Origin: Hirudinaria manillensis
Lineage: Eukaryota; Annelida; Clitellata; Hirudinida; Hirudinidae
Reading direction: 5' to 3'
Assembly (NCBI GenBank): GCA_034509925.1
Contig: CM067530.1
Location: forward strand, 62,001 to 126,000
DNA length: 64,000 nucleotides
This document shows positions 12,271 to 23,205 of the stretch, piece by piece (within the stretch, counting starts at the first letter, position 1; every line of letters starts with the position of its first letter). The notes beneath the pieces are model-generated. The model was not told where the DNA came from and ran no database searches. It saw only the letters and a program-made list of their open reading frames with translations. Both the position numbers and the translations under genes were made by a program.

Positions 12271-12690
12271 TAATGCCTCTATTTAGAATCACTTGATAAT
12301 TTTGCCTTAAATTATCAAATCAAACCAAAGATCTATCACAGATACTTGGACGATATTTTCCTGATTTTGAAGGGATCTATCACCGATTCTAAAACGCTAG
12401 AGAGTAAAATGAATAATATTCCGGATATTAAAATTGAACTGCAATTTAACGCAAATTCAATTAATTTCCTAGATGTCACCTTGTTACGAGAACCGGACAA
12501 ATCTATTGGCACTAAGGTATATTTTAAGGAAACTAACAATAGCCTCCTTCTAAACCCTACCTCTTTTCACCCCAAACATACGTTTGCGGGGATAGTGAAA
12601 TTACAATTCATTCGGTACAAAAGACTTTCGTCGAAAAAGGAATATTTCTTGAATACCGCTAATGAATTAATACAAATCACGCTAGGCTAA
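12271..12690 (+). pseudogene. Penelope-like retroelement reverse transcriptase fragment
   Basis: The open frame contains HRYLDDIF (the YxDD catalytic box near 12340), SINFLDVTL, then FHPKHTFAGIV and an RYKRL segment. This order is typical of the palm and thumb of Penelope-like element reverse transcriptases. The finger region and a GIY-YIG endonuclease are not seen. The frame ends at a stop at 12688-12690, and a diverged continuation runs to about 12780. The same frame stays open about 70 bases left of YLDD. It is a 5'- and 3'-truncated remnant lying exactly where the rest of ISY1 would be expected. Confidence 0.75.
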
Positions 12691-13237
12691 AATCGCCAAA
12701 AAATTAGGAATATCCTCAAAAACGTTGCTAACTCATCAGAGGACGCAACAAAAAAAAATTACGATAATAAGAAAATTCTTTCTGTTTGTTTCTGACATTG
12801 TTTCTGTAGTCGTTAATAAACGCGTTCATTTTTTTCTTCCGTCTTATCCGCTACGATTAGCACTAGTTACGACGCTGACTTCTTAACCAATATAAATTAC
12901 CGCTATTTTATGTTATATTAATCCGCTAAAATGTAACCATTCTAAGCAAGTATCTTCAGTTCAGCATTAATGTTTAATTAATTAAACGAGTAAATTTTTG
13001 TTTTTCAATGGAAAACGAGCAACCATGTTATTTTAAGTATCGGCTCTATTTGTGTTTGGAATAGTCATCCTCGCATCTTACCAATAGACAGTTGGTGATG
13101 GTCTTTTCAAGACAATTTGAAGCTTTTCCTCAGAATATTGTAATGTCAATGTTTTAATAAATTGGCTTGAGGACCAAATGAGAATTATTTCTAATGACCG
13201 TTGAGTACTTGAATCTCGGTTGTAATTGTCCCATATA

Positions 13238-14169
13238 ATGGGCCAAAAAGTATCTGGAGGTACATCTCTGAAAAATTTGTCTTCTTTTGCTAGAGAATCT
13301 ACTTTAAGTTCGAGCTGCAGCAGGCAATTGGAGCGCCGGAACTTCTACAATCCCGACTTTCAACGCCCAAGTCGTCTAGATAGCCTCTTATCAACTCATT
13401 TAAACGAGGATGTTCAGCGAATTCACGCATGGAATCCTGATGATAGATCGCTTAACATTTTTGTAAAGGATGATGACCCTTTCACATTTCATAGGCATCC
13501 CGTTGCTCAAAGTACTGATTGTATTCGTGCTCGCACAGGATACACGAAAGGCTTACATGTTTGGGAAATTACTTGGAACGTGAGGCAAAGGGGCACGCAC
13601 GCTGTAGTAGGAGTGGCAACAAAAAATGCCCCACTACATTGTGCAGGATACCATTCCTTGATTGGTAGTAACAGTGAGTCATGGGGATGGGACCTAATAA
13701 GAAACAAACTGTATCACAACATGAAGGTAACATCTCATTCTGGCTATTTAATAGCACCATCATATCCCACTACCCTGGACAACCCAGGTGAACCTTTTAT
13801 AGTTTCTGATTCATTTCTGGTCATCCTGGATATGGATGAAGGAACACTAAGTTTTGCTGCTGGTGGGAACTACTTTGGAGTTGCCTTCAGAAACCTGAAG
13901 GGGCAAAAATTATATCCAGCTGTAAGTGCAGTATGGGGCCACTGTGAAGTCACCTTAAAATATATTGGAGGCCTTGATCGTTAGTCTATCTTTTCTGACT
14001 TAATTTGTAATAACACATACACTTTAGATGTTAAATTTTAGCTGAACCACTGCCACTAATGGAATTGAGTCGCAGAGTCATTAGAAAACAGCTTGGTAAA
14101 AGCAAGTTACAGGAAGTACACAATCTGCCATTGCCAATATGCCTACAAATGTATCTTTTGTATCAGTAA
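13238..14169 (+). CDS. SPSB1/SPSB4: SPSB1/4-type SPRY domain and SOCS box protein (gustavus family)
   Basis: Substrate-receptor subunit of a Cullin-5 E3 ubiquitin ligase, acting in the cytoplasm. Two exons, 13238-13979 and 14042-14169, join as GAT-C/CT to give 289 residues. The start is the ATG at 13238 (MGQKVSGG, the conserved SPSB1/4 N terminus). The B30.2/SPRY domain spans roughly residues 35-245 and contains the near-invariant blocks [42 protein letters not shown] and [17 protein letters not shown]. Exon 2 encodes the SOCS box from residue 248: [18 protein letters not shown], then the LPLP Cul5 box and a YLLYQ C terminus. In known members the SPRY pocket binds DINNN-like peptides in Vasa, Par-4 and iNOS. 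The intron is only 62 bp. The gene is convergent with the synthetase gene to the right. Length and motifs are complete, so I expect it to be functional. Confidence 0.96.
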
Positions 14170-14856
14170 GAAGGTTAAAACACCACCAGTGCTATGTAAC
14201 AGTCCTGGAGCCTTGTTTTTTTTACATTATTTGGTTGTTAAATGCTGACAAACTGTTAAATCGAAGTCAGTTTGAGATGCCACTTACCAATTAATGTCTC
14301 AGAGGCTCGTAATTGTTTTGGTCCAGTGAATCTAGTCATGTTTTATAGTTTACCACTTGTATGTTTCTTTTAATGTTTTATTGGCATATCATGTTATCAA
14401 AGAGCTACTGATCTCAAATCCAGGCATTTTATTCTTGAGTGGCTAACAATGTGTTTTGACATGGCACTTTTTTTTAGAACCTTTTTGCTTATTATAACAT
14501 ACTTAACAAAACTATTATTGATTCTTACACAACTAGGTAAAACTACCTCAAATTGTTCTTAGGACTACCATGGTCAGACTTGGAATCATTGTCATTATAT
14601 CCACTTCTAAAGCTAGGTATGGAATGCTACAATTAGATTGAGGGCACTCCTCATGACAAGTTTAAACTAAGAACTAAGCCATTGTGAAGATGACATCCAA
14701 AAGGCACATTGTAATTTGCTAATCCATAATATATTGGCTAATCTTATATTCATCCTCCAAGCAAAGCCTGGCTCATATAAAAACAGGACATCACCATCTT
14801 CCTAACAGCCAAATAATGAAGCAAGCAAATCATTTTATTACTTAAAAGGGAGCTAT
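14170..14856. other. Convergent intergenic region
   Basis: No gene is seen here. It must hold the 3' UTR and poly(A) site of the SPSB gene (plus strand) and the distal 3' UTR of the synthetase gene (minus strand), so the two transcripts end facing each other within about 700 bases. Confidence 0.5.
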
Positions 14857-14918
14857 GGTGAAAGTGCTCAACAAATAAGGATTAAAGACTTTATCCAGAT
14901 TTGTATCATTAAATCACC
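14857..14918 (-). promoter_or_regulatory. Predicted SECIS element in the SEPHS2 3' UTR
   Basis: The element starts 75 bases past the stop codon. On the minus strand, GGTGA (14918-14914) pairs with TCACC (14861-14857) as the lower helix. After an internal loop comes the core ATGA (14909-14906), facing TGA (14870-14868) for the non-Watson-Crick quartet. The upper helix ACAAATCTGG with CCTTATTTGT pairs at 8 of 10 positions. The apical loop carries AAA. This order (helix I, internal loop, ATGA/GA quartet, helix II of about 11 bp, AA in the apical region) is that of eukaryotic SECIS elements. I folded it by eye only. Confidence 0.75.
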
Positions 14919-14992
14919 AATAGCCCATTAATCCTAATTAATATCTCTAAGTAAGAGTTGCCATATTATTAGAAAGTTGCAAATGTCAATTA

Positions 14993-17900
14993 TTACCAAA
15001 AACACCCTTCAGCTGTAGGATTTTGAGGCACCTCAATAATGTTAGGACTCGTGAGAGTGGCTGTCCTGTCACCCTGTTTAACTTCTCCGACTATCCAGGC
15101 AGGCATACCATCAATCCTAAAAATTTCAGCACAGAAGTCCTCAGCCTTTTCCCTAGGCAAAATTACCAGAAGGCCCCCTATAACAAGAAAATCATATTCT
15201 TTATTATTTTCAATGAATATTATAGGGTAGTTATGAAAAGTCTCGCTAATGTTAGCGATGCTTGTTATGCATATCTGGTTCAAACAAGGTGATAACAAAA
15301 CTAGCAAGCACACTTTTAAGAATGATGATGGGATTCTAGAGTTTTCATATAACAAATAACTTAACCTGATGTCTCAGCTGCAAGGCCCTCATGAAGGTTA
15401 TCAAATGGAGGACCATAGGCAGTTGCCATCTTACTCACATTGGCAATGATTGGAAGAAGATTGATATCAAATGTAACACTTTGTTTTTGAATTGATGCAA
15501 GATTTTTGGCATGTCCCATGATTCCAAAACCAGTTACATCAGTTGCACCGTGAGCTTTGTATTTATGCATAAGTTGAGCTCCTACAAATGGTACATATGT
15601 ATGCATAATCTCAATCTTAAACAAATTAAGCACATTGATCTTGTACCTGTCCTGTTCAAACGAGCCATGGAGGCCATTGCTATTCTGTAAGTAACATTAA
15701 CGTCTTGCTCGGTGACAACCATGCTTATTTTGGACCATTTATCAGGCTGTTGGCCATTGATCCATTGGTGAGCATTGACTGCCATCTGAATCCCAAGGGG
15801 TTTTGTTAGAACTAACAAATCACCAATTTCTGCATCATTAGGCCTAAAAGTGATTAAAAGAATATTGTTAAATTATTGCCCATTATCGATCAACTTTGCA
15901 AAATCTCACATGATAAATTGTGTTTCGTTACAAATGGCTGTTGCAACTCCTCCAATAGTCATCCAAGGATTCATAACTGTCTGTCCACCATTAATTGTTG
16001 TTCCAGCTTCTAGAGCAAGATCCTAAAAACATAAGCACATACAAATTCTAACAAATCAGATAACTTCATGTAGGCATGTAGACATAGACTACAATGTAAG
16101 CCTAAGTTTTGGGTTTTAATCTCTAGTCAAACCCAAAAAAATTTGGCATAAACAAATTATATAATACAATGAAGTCTTGCCACCCTTGCTATTATGCCAC
16201 TTTTGCTCGGTCCGGCGAAATTCAATACGAAATAAATTTACTATGCCACCCCCAAACCTCGCTACTATGCCACCAGGGTCCTGACAATGTTTATCTAACC
16301 CATGAAGTTAAGGACATATGTCTAGTCTGGGGGAGTAATAAAGAGACCTTGTATTTTTAAGATTTGATCAGGTTGATACTTTCCCATGACTTGGTGAGGG
16401 ATGATTAAGGAAAGTGGTGGAACACTCCATGGAATTTGATTAGTTGAATGGGCAAAGTTGGCTGAGAGTGTAAATAGGAATGAGAGTGAATGTCGAGATT
16501 TTGTGTGAGAATTGCGAATTGGAGTGAAGATTAGCAAATGTCAGCACAGAAACGCAAGCTAACAGTTGGCTGGACAATTTCAAGAAGCGGCACGACATCA
16601 CGTTTTTATTTTCCATTCAATAGTTCTTTAACAAAATTTCTGATAGTTTGAAGTAGTTTGGCATGGTCCTGGAATAGTTGTCAAATTTTTCATGATAAAA
16701 TACTACTTGCTTCCATAGGATAATATTGGGCTTGCAAGAGGGATAAGGGCTTCTTTCACACACAAGCTATGAAACCTATCTGGGCTACAGCAAGACCACT
16801 TTCACTTTTCTTATTCAATTTGCTAAACATTTCTATAAAAACGACTGTTTTCAAAAACAATGCCTTATTAACCCTGCAAAGGAAACATTATTTCGCCAGA
16901 AAGAAAAGGTGAATATTGTGAAATGGCCGGATTATTCTGATTTAAATCCCTATCGACCAGGGTGCACAAGACACAATGTTGTTCTAAGTTACAAATGTTT
17001 AGCAGTCAGAAGTATGACTATGTCTGGTAAGGAAGACATTAAATCTGAAACATGTCCTGGATGTTGTTCTGAAATGTTTTAACAAAATCTGAAGTATGAT
17101 GAACAGGCATGAGTTCATTCAATTTCTATTAGACCTGAACTTTGGAAAACAATGAATCACTGTCAAAATGTGATATAAGATGGCTGTGAAAAAAAGTTCT
17201 GTCATGTTTCTAGGTACTGAAATAGTGTCCATCTGTTTCTATCTGAAAGAAATTTCCTACAGAGTGAGAAAGTCTTCTGAACAATGATTGCTTTGATGAC
17301 CTGGAGTTTTGGTGGATATCATGTCACATCGAAACTAGTTCGATGCAAGGATCCAGGGAAAAACTAAATCCATAAATTTGTGCAATGACATTTCTTGACT
17401 TAAAATGAGACAACAATGAGATATCGGATTGAAGCTGACTGAAAGGACTTCCAACCCCCAGGGTGTTTCCAACTCTGAAGACATTTGAGGTGGAAAAGAA
17501 ATGTGACTTGTTACAATACAAAGAAAAAGTTGAAAGTTTCTTGGATATCTTTCAGTTGAGATTCAAGAGTTCACAATAGAAGATAATTCCCTTTTCATAT
17601 TTCCCAATGCCAGGATATGTCATTTGTAATTACAAACCTTCAGCACAAAGTTGATTTGAAATGCAAATCAACTCTAAGATGCAAATTTCTCTAGCTACCT
17701 GTTTCCAATCAGCCAATTTCATTCTGTGACTAGAGCTTATCAAACAATTTGAACATTTGCATTCATTCACCTTGTACATTTGTCATTTTTGGGTTGAAAG
17801 ATGCAAGCAGTCATTCTGCAATGACCATTACAAAAAACAAATAATATTCCAGATTTTCCAACAGTAAGCTAGATGCGCTTACGATTTTGGGTATGACAGA

Positions 17901-19720
17901 TTTGCACCTGGGCACAGATATTGATAAACTGGCATTTGAATTAGTTATGAAGAACAGTTACAATTGTAAATTACTTACATTAACAGCAATTTTTTAAATA
18001 TGAATTAAAATTTATTATTAAACTTTGTTTTAAACCAAAAAATTACTGGAGTGAGGTAATGACCCTGATTACATTTAAAGTTTCTTTATCAAAAAGAATT
18101 TTTTTGAAATGTAGGTATGACTTCGCACAACTCTTAACGTTCTGGCCTGCTTAACCACCAAAAATAAACGTGGCCCTCTGCTTTAAAAGCAAAGTATTGG
18201 TTCGATGCTATATGATGGGTTCAATTAATGTGCAGAAGAAAGAACCAAAAAGATGGTGCTCAGATTGTTTGAACAATTAATACTTTGGTTCTAAGTCAAA
18301 TCCTCCACGATGATAAACAATGATTTTTGAATCTCAGTTCTATCTGATTGCAATGTAATTATTCAGACAAAAGTTGGTGGATCAAAATTGAAAGCCATAA
18401 GACAAATTAGAAAACAACAACATAAATATTGAGCTGTAGCAGTATCTCAAAGAACAATATCAAATTCAAAGCAATGATTTAAGTAAATGTTTAGCAAATG
18501 TTGCCTTTGCACTCCTGATCGGCATTGATCTTTGACATGTTTCCTCCTTAGATCAATTCACAAAAGTGGGGAATAAGGGGACATCTGAATTTCTGTCATG
18601 CTATAAGCATATAGGCAGCAGTGCTTTTCTTGGAAGATGAAGATCTCACCATTTTCTTTAACATTGTTGCAAGTTCACTCATAAGAATTTGTCATATTAT
18701 AATGTGCAAATACATATCCAATGTAAAGTTCATTGGATAAGAAAGTCATGATACAAGTTAGCATAAGAAAAGAACAGATTATTTGATTATCTGACTCAAC
18801 ACCTTAAAGTGTAAAGATTCATGGCCTAGGTAAGAGTTTAAAAAAATTAAATTTTATGTTAAGTTTAGGAAAAAATCAGTGCGTTCCAAGATTAGCCGTC
18901 AATTAGGAATTGCATATCCAAAAATTAACCATTAAAAATTTGTTTTTTCAAGTGAAATTGCATGACAATTTTTCCCAACCCACTTCCAATGGAAACACAT
19001 TTCAAAAGTACACAATTTCTTAATATTCACAGGACAGATGTAAACAAAAAAAAACACACCTTGAAACCTGATATGATAAGTGGGACAACAATATTTCTTT
19101 CCTTTTCAGACATCTTCTGACTTACTCCCATAAGCATAAGCATATTATTACAATCAACAACTCCCATGGCATACAAATCACTCAGCACATTGGCACATGT
19201 TATCTTTCCCTGAAATAAAGGTAAAAACAGTTTAATTTAACAACTAATCATTGAGGACCAACATGGCAGTGAAATGTATAAAGTTTGTAAAATGTATATT
19301 ACTTATTAATCACCAGCACAAATGCGAACCTTGCCAATTGCACATTAGGAAGAATTTAATATTTTAACTAGTCTCACCATAGCATATGGATCTTCAACCA
19401 GAGGATAAAAAAAATCTGTTGTTTGTATTAGAAAGAGATTGGTGCCAGAAATTGGAAGAACACAAGAATCCATGCCAACTCCTTAAAAATAGATCTTTTA
19501 TAACTATAATGCAGAAAAGATTAGTTTGAAAAAACCAACCTATTTCAGGTTTTGGTGAAACATGAGTTAGTGGATCCTTTGGCACTTGACAATTTAATCC
19601 CTCAAGCAATTTTAGAAGAGTTGCTCGAGGGACTTTACACCCTCACCCCTTCATGCCAGTAAAGGAAGTCAAACGAAAGGATGACTCAAGACCATGTTGT
19701 TCAGGAACAAATTCTCCCAT
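14993..19720 (-). CDS. SEPHS2: Selenophosphate synthetase 2 (selenoprotein)
   Basis: Makes selenophosphate from selenide and ATP, the selenium donor for selenocysteyl-tRNA. Seven exons join in phase on the minus strand: 19720-19540, 19481-19378, 19209-19060, 16022-15910, 15843-15647, 15581-15366 and 15177-14993. The total is 1146 nt, or 381 residues, close to the usual 390-450. The start ATG (19720) has a good context (AAGATGG). Conserved blocks in order are [12 protein letters not shown], codon 26 TGA, GCKVPR (K29 is the catalytic lysine position), [87 protein letters not shown] and PAWIVGEV. The TGA at 19645-19643 falls exactly at the selenocysteine/cysteine position next to GCK. With the downstream SECIS this marks a SEPHS2-type enzyme that itself needs selenium. 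An annotation pipeline would probably truncate it or start it after the TGA. Confidence 0.95.
16160..16610 (+). mobile_element. Tigger/pogo-like element 1 (internally deleted) in SEPHS2 intron 3
   Basis: Opens with the terminal phrase CTATTATGCCACTTTTGCTC, runs through a second CTACTATGCCACC, and then has the block GAGTGTAAATAGGAATGAGA followed near 16538 by ATG TCA GCA CAG AAA CGC AAG (MSAQKRK), a typical Tigger transposase start. A few codons later comes [11 protein letters not shown], which belongs to the CENP-B type DNA-binding domain, so the DNA between has been deleted. Closely related sequence is at 45085-45640 and 49753-50236. Confidence 0.7.
16611..19059. other. Long SEPHS2 intron 3 sequence
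   Basis: This part of the 3.0 kb intron between exons 3 and 4 is AT-rich and has no coding frame I recognise. All other introns of the gene are under 300 bp, so this one has probably grown by old insertions, of which only the Tigger-like element at its other end is recognisable. Confidence 0.5.
19643..19645 (-). promoter_or_regulatory. In-frame TGA decoded as selenocysteine (codon 26)
   Basis: The codons read ATG AAG GGG TGA GGG TGT AAA, giving M-K-G-U-G-C-K. The frame is continuous from the start ATG 75 bases upstream and on through six further exons of conserved enzyme, so the TGA is not the end of a gene. In SEPHS2 proteins this residue is selenocysteine. In SEPHS1 paralogues it is threonine, glycine or another residue. 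Confidence 0.9.
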
Positions 19721-20209
19721 CTTTGGCTTTATTCTACACCTCGACAGATTAAACAAGAAATGAGCGTTGTTGAATTAAAAAAAAACTCAAAAAAGGATTA
19801 GAAAAAAGCCTTTCATTAACTAGTACAACTGATATATCATCGCGAAATTTTAAGGAAATCACAGCTAACAATTACCTGCCGAAAATCAAATTTTCGAGTA
19901 ATAACGGGAAAGGAAGGTACAACAATTTTGAAAAGTGACATCACCGTTGTAATCGAATACTAATATTCTAAATGCATTACAGCTTTTAGATTTACAAATT
20001 TATGTCAGTGCATCATAAAATAAGCACATTAATAAAATAAATTTAAATTAAAAATTTATAATAAATTTTAACTTCGCTCTCAGGTGGAGCTCAAGGTATG
20101 GGCTGCAAGTTAATTGTCTCTAATTCTATTCAATTAATATTTTTACAGGGATGAGTCATAATAGGAGGAGATGGTTAACTCAAGTGATTGCCTCCTTGAT
20201 AATGATTTT
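19721..20209. other. Upstream region of SEPHS2
   Basis: No gene seen. It should contain the synthetase promoter and 5' UTR on the minus strand. An in-frame stop lies upstream of the chosen ATG, with about 16 sense codons between them. Confidence 0.4.
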
Positions 20210-20590
20210 TTAAAAGTCAGAATCCTGTTCAGAAGAGAGCGACGATACCTTCGTGTCTCCGCTATCGAGAAATTCTCTCTTTTGCCTGTTTATGAGAAGG
20301 TTGATTAGTTTCCAATTCGCCTTCAAGCTGCTTTGGCAATTAGTGAACTTATCGAAGTAGTATTTTTTAATGGATTCGGCTTTCGATCTTTTAAATTGGT
20401 TCCTTGCTTTAATGAATTTGTCTCTGTTTTTGCTGTTGGATCTTTGACAAAAATTTTGTATAAAATGTTCTTCTTCCTATAAAGCTGCAAGAGTTCTGAA
20501 GTCATCCAATCATTTTTGACTTTGTGATTTTTGTGCGTTTGAGCATTCGGGAAGTAAGCATTGTAAAGCCCTAAATACCTGTCCAAAATT
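20210..20590 (-). pseudogene. LINE fragment (endonuclease-RT linker)
   Basis: The minus strand encodes KNDWMTSELLQLYRKKNILY, then after a frameshift KKYYFDKF and ANWKLINLLINRQKREF. This order (a 'W..t.L..s...Kn.LyK' segment followed by 'W..IN.li') is typical of the linker between the endonuclease and reverse transcriptase domains of Jockey/CR1/RTE-type non-LTR elements. Both catalytic domains are missing. Confidence 0.6.
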
Positions 20591-20675
20591 CATATTCGAG
20601 ACATCCTCCTTTTGACAGGCCTCGCTAATATCAGACCAATCTTGTGTAGACACCGATCTTCCAAATTCGTGCTAG

Positions 20676-20915
20676 GTGAAGATAAAGCGATGGTCGCAAG
20701 TCTGGTATGATGCAAGCGTGCGATCGGCTAGACAACGAGATATGCCGAAAGATGTGGCAGCCAACGTTTATGAGAACTTTAGACTGAGCTGATGAATAAC
20801 TTTGGCAAATAAATTTTGATTTGATATTTGATATAATAAGACCAGTTTTTCAAACCCTCGTTACTATGGCACTTTTGATCGGTACCGAAGGGTGGCATAG
20901 TAGCGAGGCTTGGCT
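20676..20915 (+). mobile_element. Tigger/pogo-like element 2, 3' end
   Basis: Matches the right half of the element at 49753-50236 through phrases such as 'GATGCAAGCGTGCGAT', 'TTTAGACTGAGCTGATG' and the terminal GGGTGGCATAGTAGC. The left half is missing. Confidence 0.65.
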
Positions 20916-21699
20916 GTATATGCTAAACTACTTATCATACATATCTGAGCTATCCACAATATGATTTCAAATCACTATATCCATCCATCCTTCTATCATC
21001 TCTTGATGATACTGACTTCGAATCGCTAGTAATTTTTCGTCACTGTTTTGGAATAAAACTTAATATAAAAGTCTCTTGTTCTCGGGGAAAAAAGATATAT
21101 CCATCCATCCATCATCTGATGAACAACGAAAGAATTTTCTGAATCTGTTTTTTTTCATCAGACATTCAATTATTTTCCCATAAATTTATTTCAAGAAAGA
21201 GAAAATGAAACAGTACACCATCACATCACATCATGGCATCACCGCACCATCACATCGTGTCATCACCTCTGAAGTTCAGACAGGAACCACTCCGATGATC
21301 CACATTTAGTATAAAGGGAGTTATAAGGGTCAGTCTTTGCAGCTCATGCAAAAATGCACACTATTACAGTGACTACATTCATATTTGTTATGTAACTGAA
21401 AGCCACTTATAAATCAAACATTAACCACGTATGCAAGCTGTGAGTCTCTCATTGAATTTGATTGAAAACCCCTTGTTCAAAAAGAAGCGCGTGAACGCTA
21501 ATGGTCCCTTAGACACCCTTTAGTTTTCCCAAAATATCCATAAGAATAAAATACTTGTGGTTTTTTTTATTACTTTTCATAAGAACAAAAGCAACTTCAT
21601 TTATTTTAAAAGCAGTACTATACCGAACTAAAAGTACCGCAAGAAAAAGTATGGTTTCACTCGACATGACACAACTTCATTTAATCATATCAAAATGCA
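20916..21699. other. AT-rich intergenic stretch
   Basis: No gene recognised. 'TATATCCATCCATC' occurs near 20978 and again near 21094, and a CATCACATCA-rich simple repeat lies near 21220-21260. The 3' UTR of the minus-strand membrane-protein gene should lie at its right end. Confidence 0.4.
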
Positions 21700-22512
21700 T
21701 TAAACTAGTAGAGCAGGAATAATCCAAGCTGCAAAACCATAAGCCAGAGTTGTAATCCACAATCCTCTATTTTCCTCAGTCTTACTGTGGTTCTTTAGCA
21801 CAATAAGTTCTGGAAATTCATTAAAATCCTTCAAGGAAGAGACTGCATGTTCTATAGTTAGCATATCATCCAACACTTGTTTGTTTTGAAGTGATATCTT
21901 CTCCAATGCATCATCACTCTCCAGAACAAATTCATCATTATCTAAACTATGAGTGAACAATTTTTCTAAATCATAATTTTGACCAAATCGGAGTGTATTC
22001 CACATGTCTTTGATATACTTCCTCAATTTGACATTTTGCTTGCAGATCCAACTAACTAGATCTGGTAAGTCTTCACTATCTTCATGGCCAATATTTAGAG
22101 GCATAAATCCCCTTAGGCTCAAATAAATGTAAGTAATCACTGATCCCAAAGCCAGGCTAGATAGAAATACAATTCCATATAGACCTAACATCCTCTTTTC
22201 ACAATTCGTTTGAAAATCCATGCAGTTTACAGCCATTGAAGAATACGACCTGAGACTGTCTTGTGCAACTTTATCATGAAGATTAAAATCCAAAGACAAA
22301 GAACGAATAGTTTTGATCATGGACACTTCCTCCAACAACACTTTAGCATAATTGTCATCATGAACAGGAAGAGGATCTAGTTGACAATGAACATTCTCCA
22401 GTTGTTGTTGTGAATTAATTAGCATTTGCCAACATTGGTCCTTGTCTTGCTTATTTGACAAGTAAGAACTCTCAACCTTTGGCAAAAAATGGCTAGATTC
22501 ACAATAATATCA
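21700..22512 (-). CDS. Unrecognised membrane protein, large 3' exon
   Basis: A 261-codon open frame ends in a normal TAA at 21700. I do not recognise the family. The nominal start at 22485 is a TTG, not ATG, and the frame runs back to a stop at 22510-22512. A possible splice acceptor (AATCTAG) lies between them, so this is more likely the last exon of a larger gene than a complete one. Visible features are a polar N-terminal part with several Gln/Leu stretches (QQQLENVHCQLDPLP), one strong hydrophobic segment near residues 99-125 (GIVFLSSLALGSVITYIYL), an acidic linker, a second polar helix-rich region, and a C-terminal hydrophobic tail (TTLAYGFAAWIIPALLV). The final position of that tail suggests a tail anchor or a hairpin topology. 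Upstream coding exons are not found before the copia element at 22968. Confidence 0.6.
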
Positions 22513-22967
22513 TAAATGAAAATTAATGCCAAAGCTAATTTGGTATTCTAATTAAATAAATTGGTTCAAAAATAAAAGAATTTACACTAGTTTTACAATA
22601 TTGTAAACATCTACAATGACAAATACCAGGTACAATTTTAACATCTTTGCTTTAACATTTAATAAATATCTTGTTCCAAAGAACAGAGTAGCACAGTGAG
22701 TAACCATAAGGACAATTTTTTATTGACTACTGAAATGAATTCTGTCTTCACAGTACATTTTAGGATTCTACAATAATCTTTCAAGCACTTTAGAAAATTA
22801 TTGTCTCTATGACATTGATCATCTCTCTCAACAGAATATTAATGAAAATAAGTTCTGTATACTCAATATATTTTTAGATTCTACAAATTCTTTCAAGTAC
22901 TTTAACAAAATTACCATATTTCTGTCTCTAAGATGATGACCATTTTTCTCAACAGAATACTAGTATG

Positions 22968-23085
22968 TGTTAGAATTGTAAATTCTCGGTGTCATATTTT
23001 ATCTCTGGTTCGCTGGTCAGTTTTGGTTTTAAGTTGTTAGACTATTGATTAAATTTAGTTTCTTTAGACTGAGGAGTTTAAAACA
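22968..23085 (+). repeat. Copia 5' LTR (118 bp)
   Basis: Begins TGTTAGAATTG and ends TTTAAAACA, with TG...CA termini. It is preceded by GTATG (22963-22967), which nearly matches GTAGG after the 3' LTR, a 4/5 target-site duplication. Directly after it comes the primer-binding site. Confidence 0.85.
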
Positions 23086-23205
23086 GGTTATGGGCTCAGA
23101 AACTAAATTTGGAAGACTCAGGATTCAATTGCCAAAGGAGAGCCATTTAAAAATAATGTTATAAGGGCAATAATCCTTGCCTGTCTTCCGGAAGCCTCCA
23201 CTCCT

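Noticed and set aside
13507..13763. Two minus-strand frames inside the SPSB exon
   Set aside because: They are antisense shadows of a conserved SPRY coding exon.
14993..15355. 120-codon minus-strand frame starting before the last SEPHS2 exon
   Set aside because: Only the part from 15177 is exon. The upstream part is intron read through, ending at a clear TATAG acceptor.
18195..18230. tRNA-like B box GGTTCGATGCT
   Set aside because: No matching A box or cloverleaf around it.
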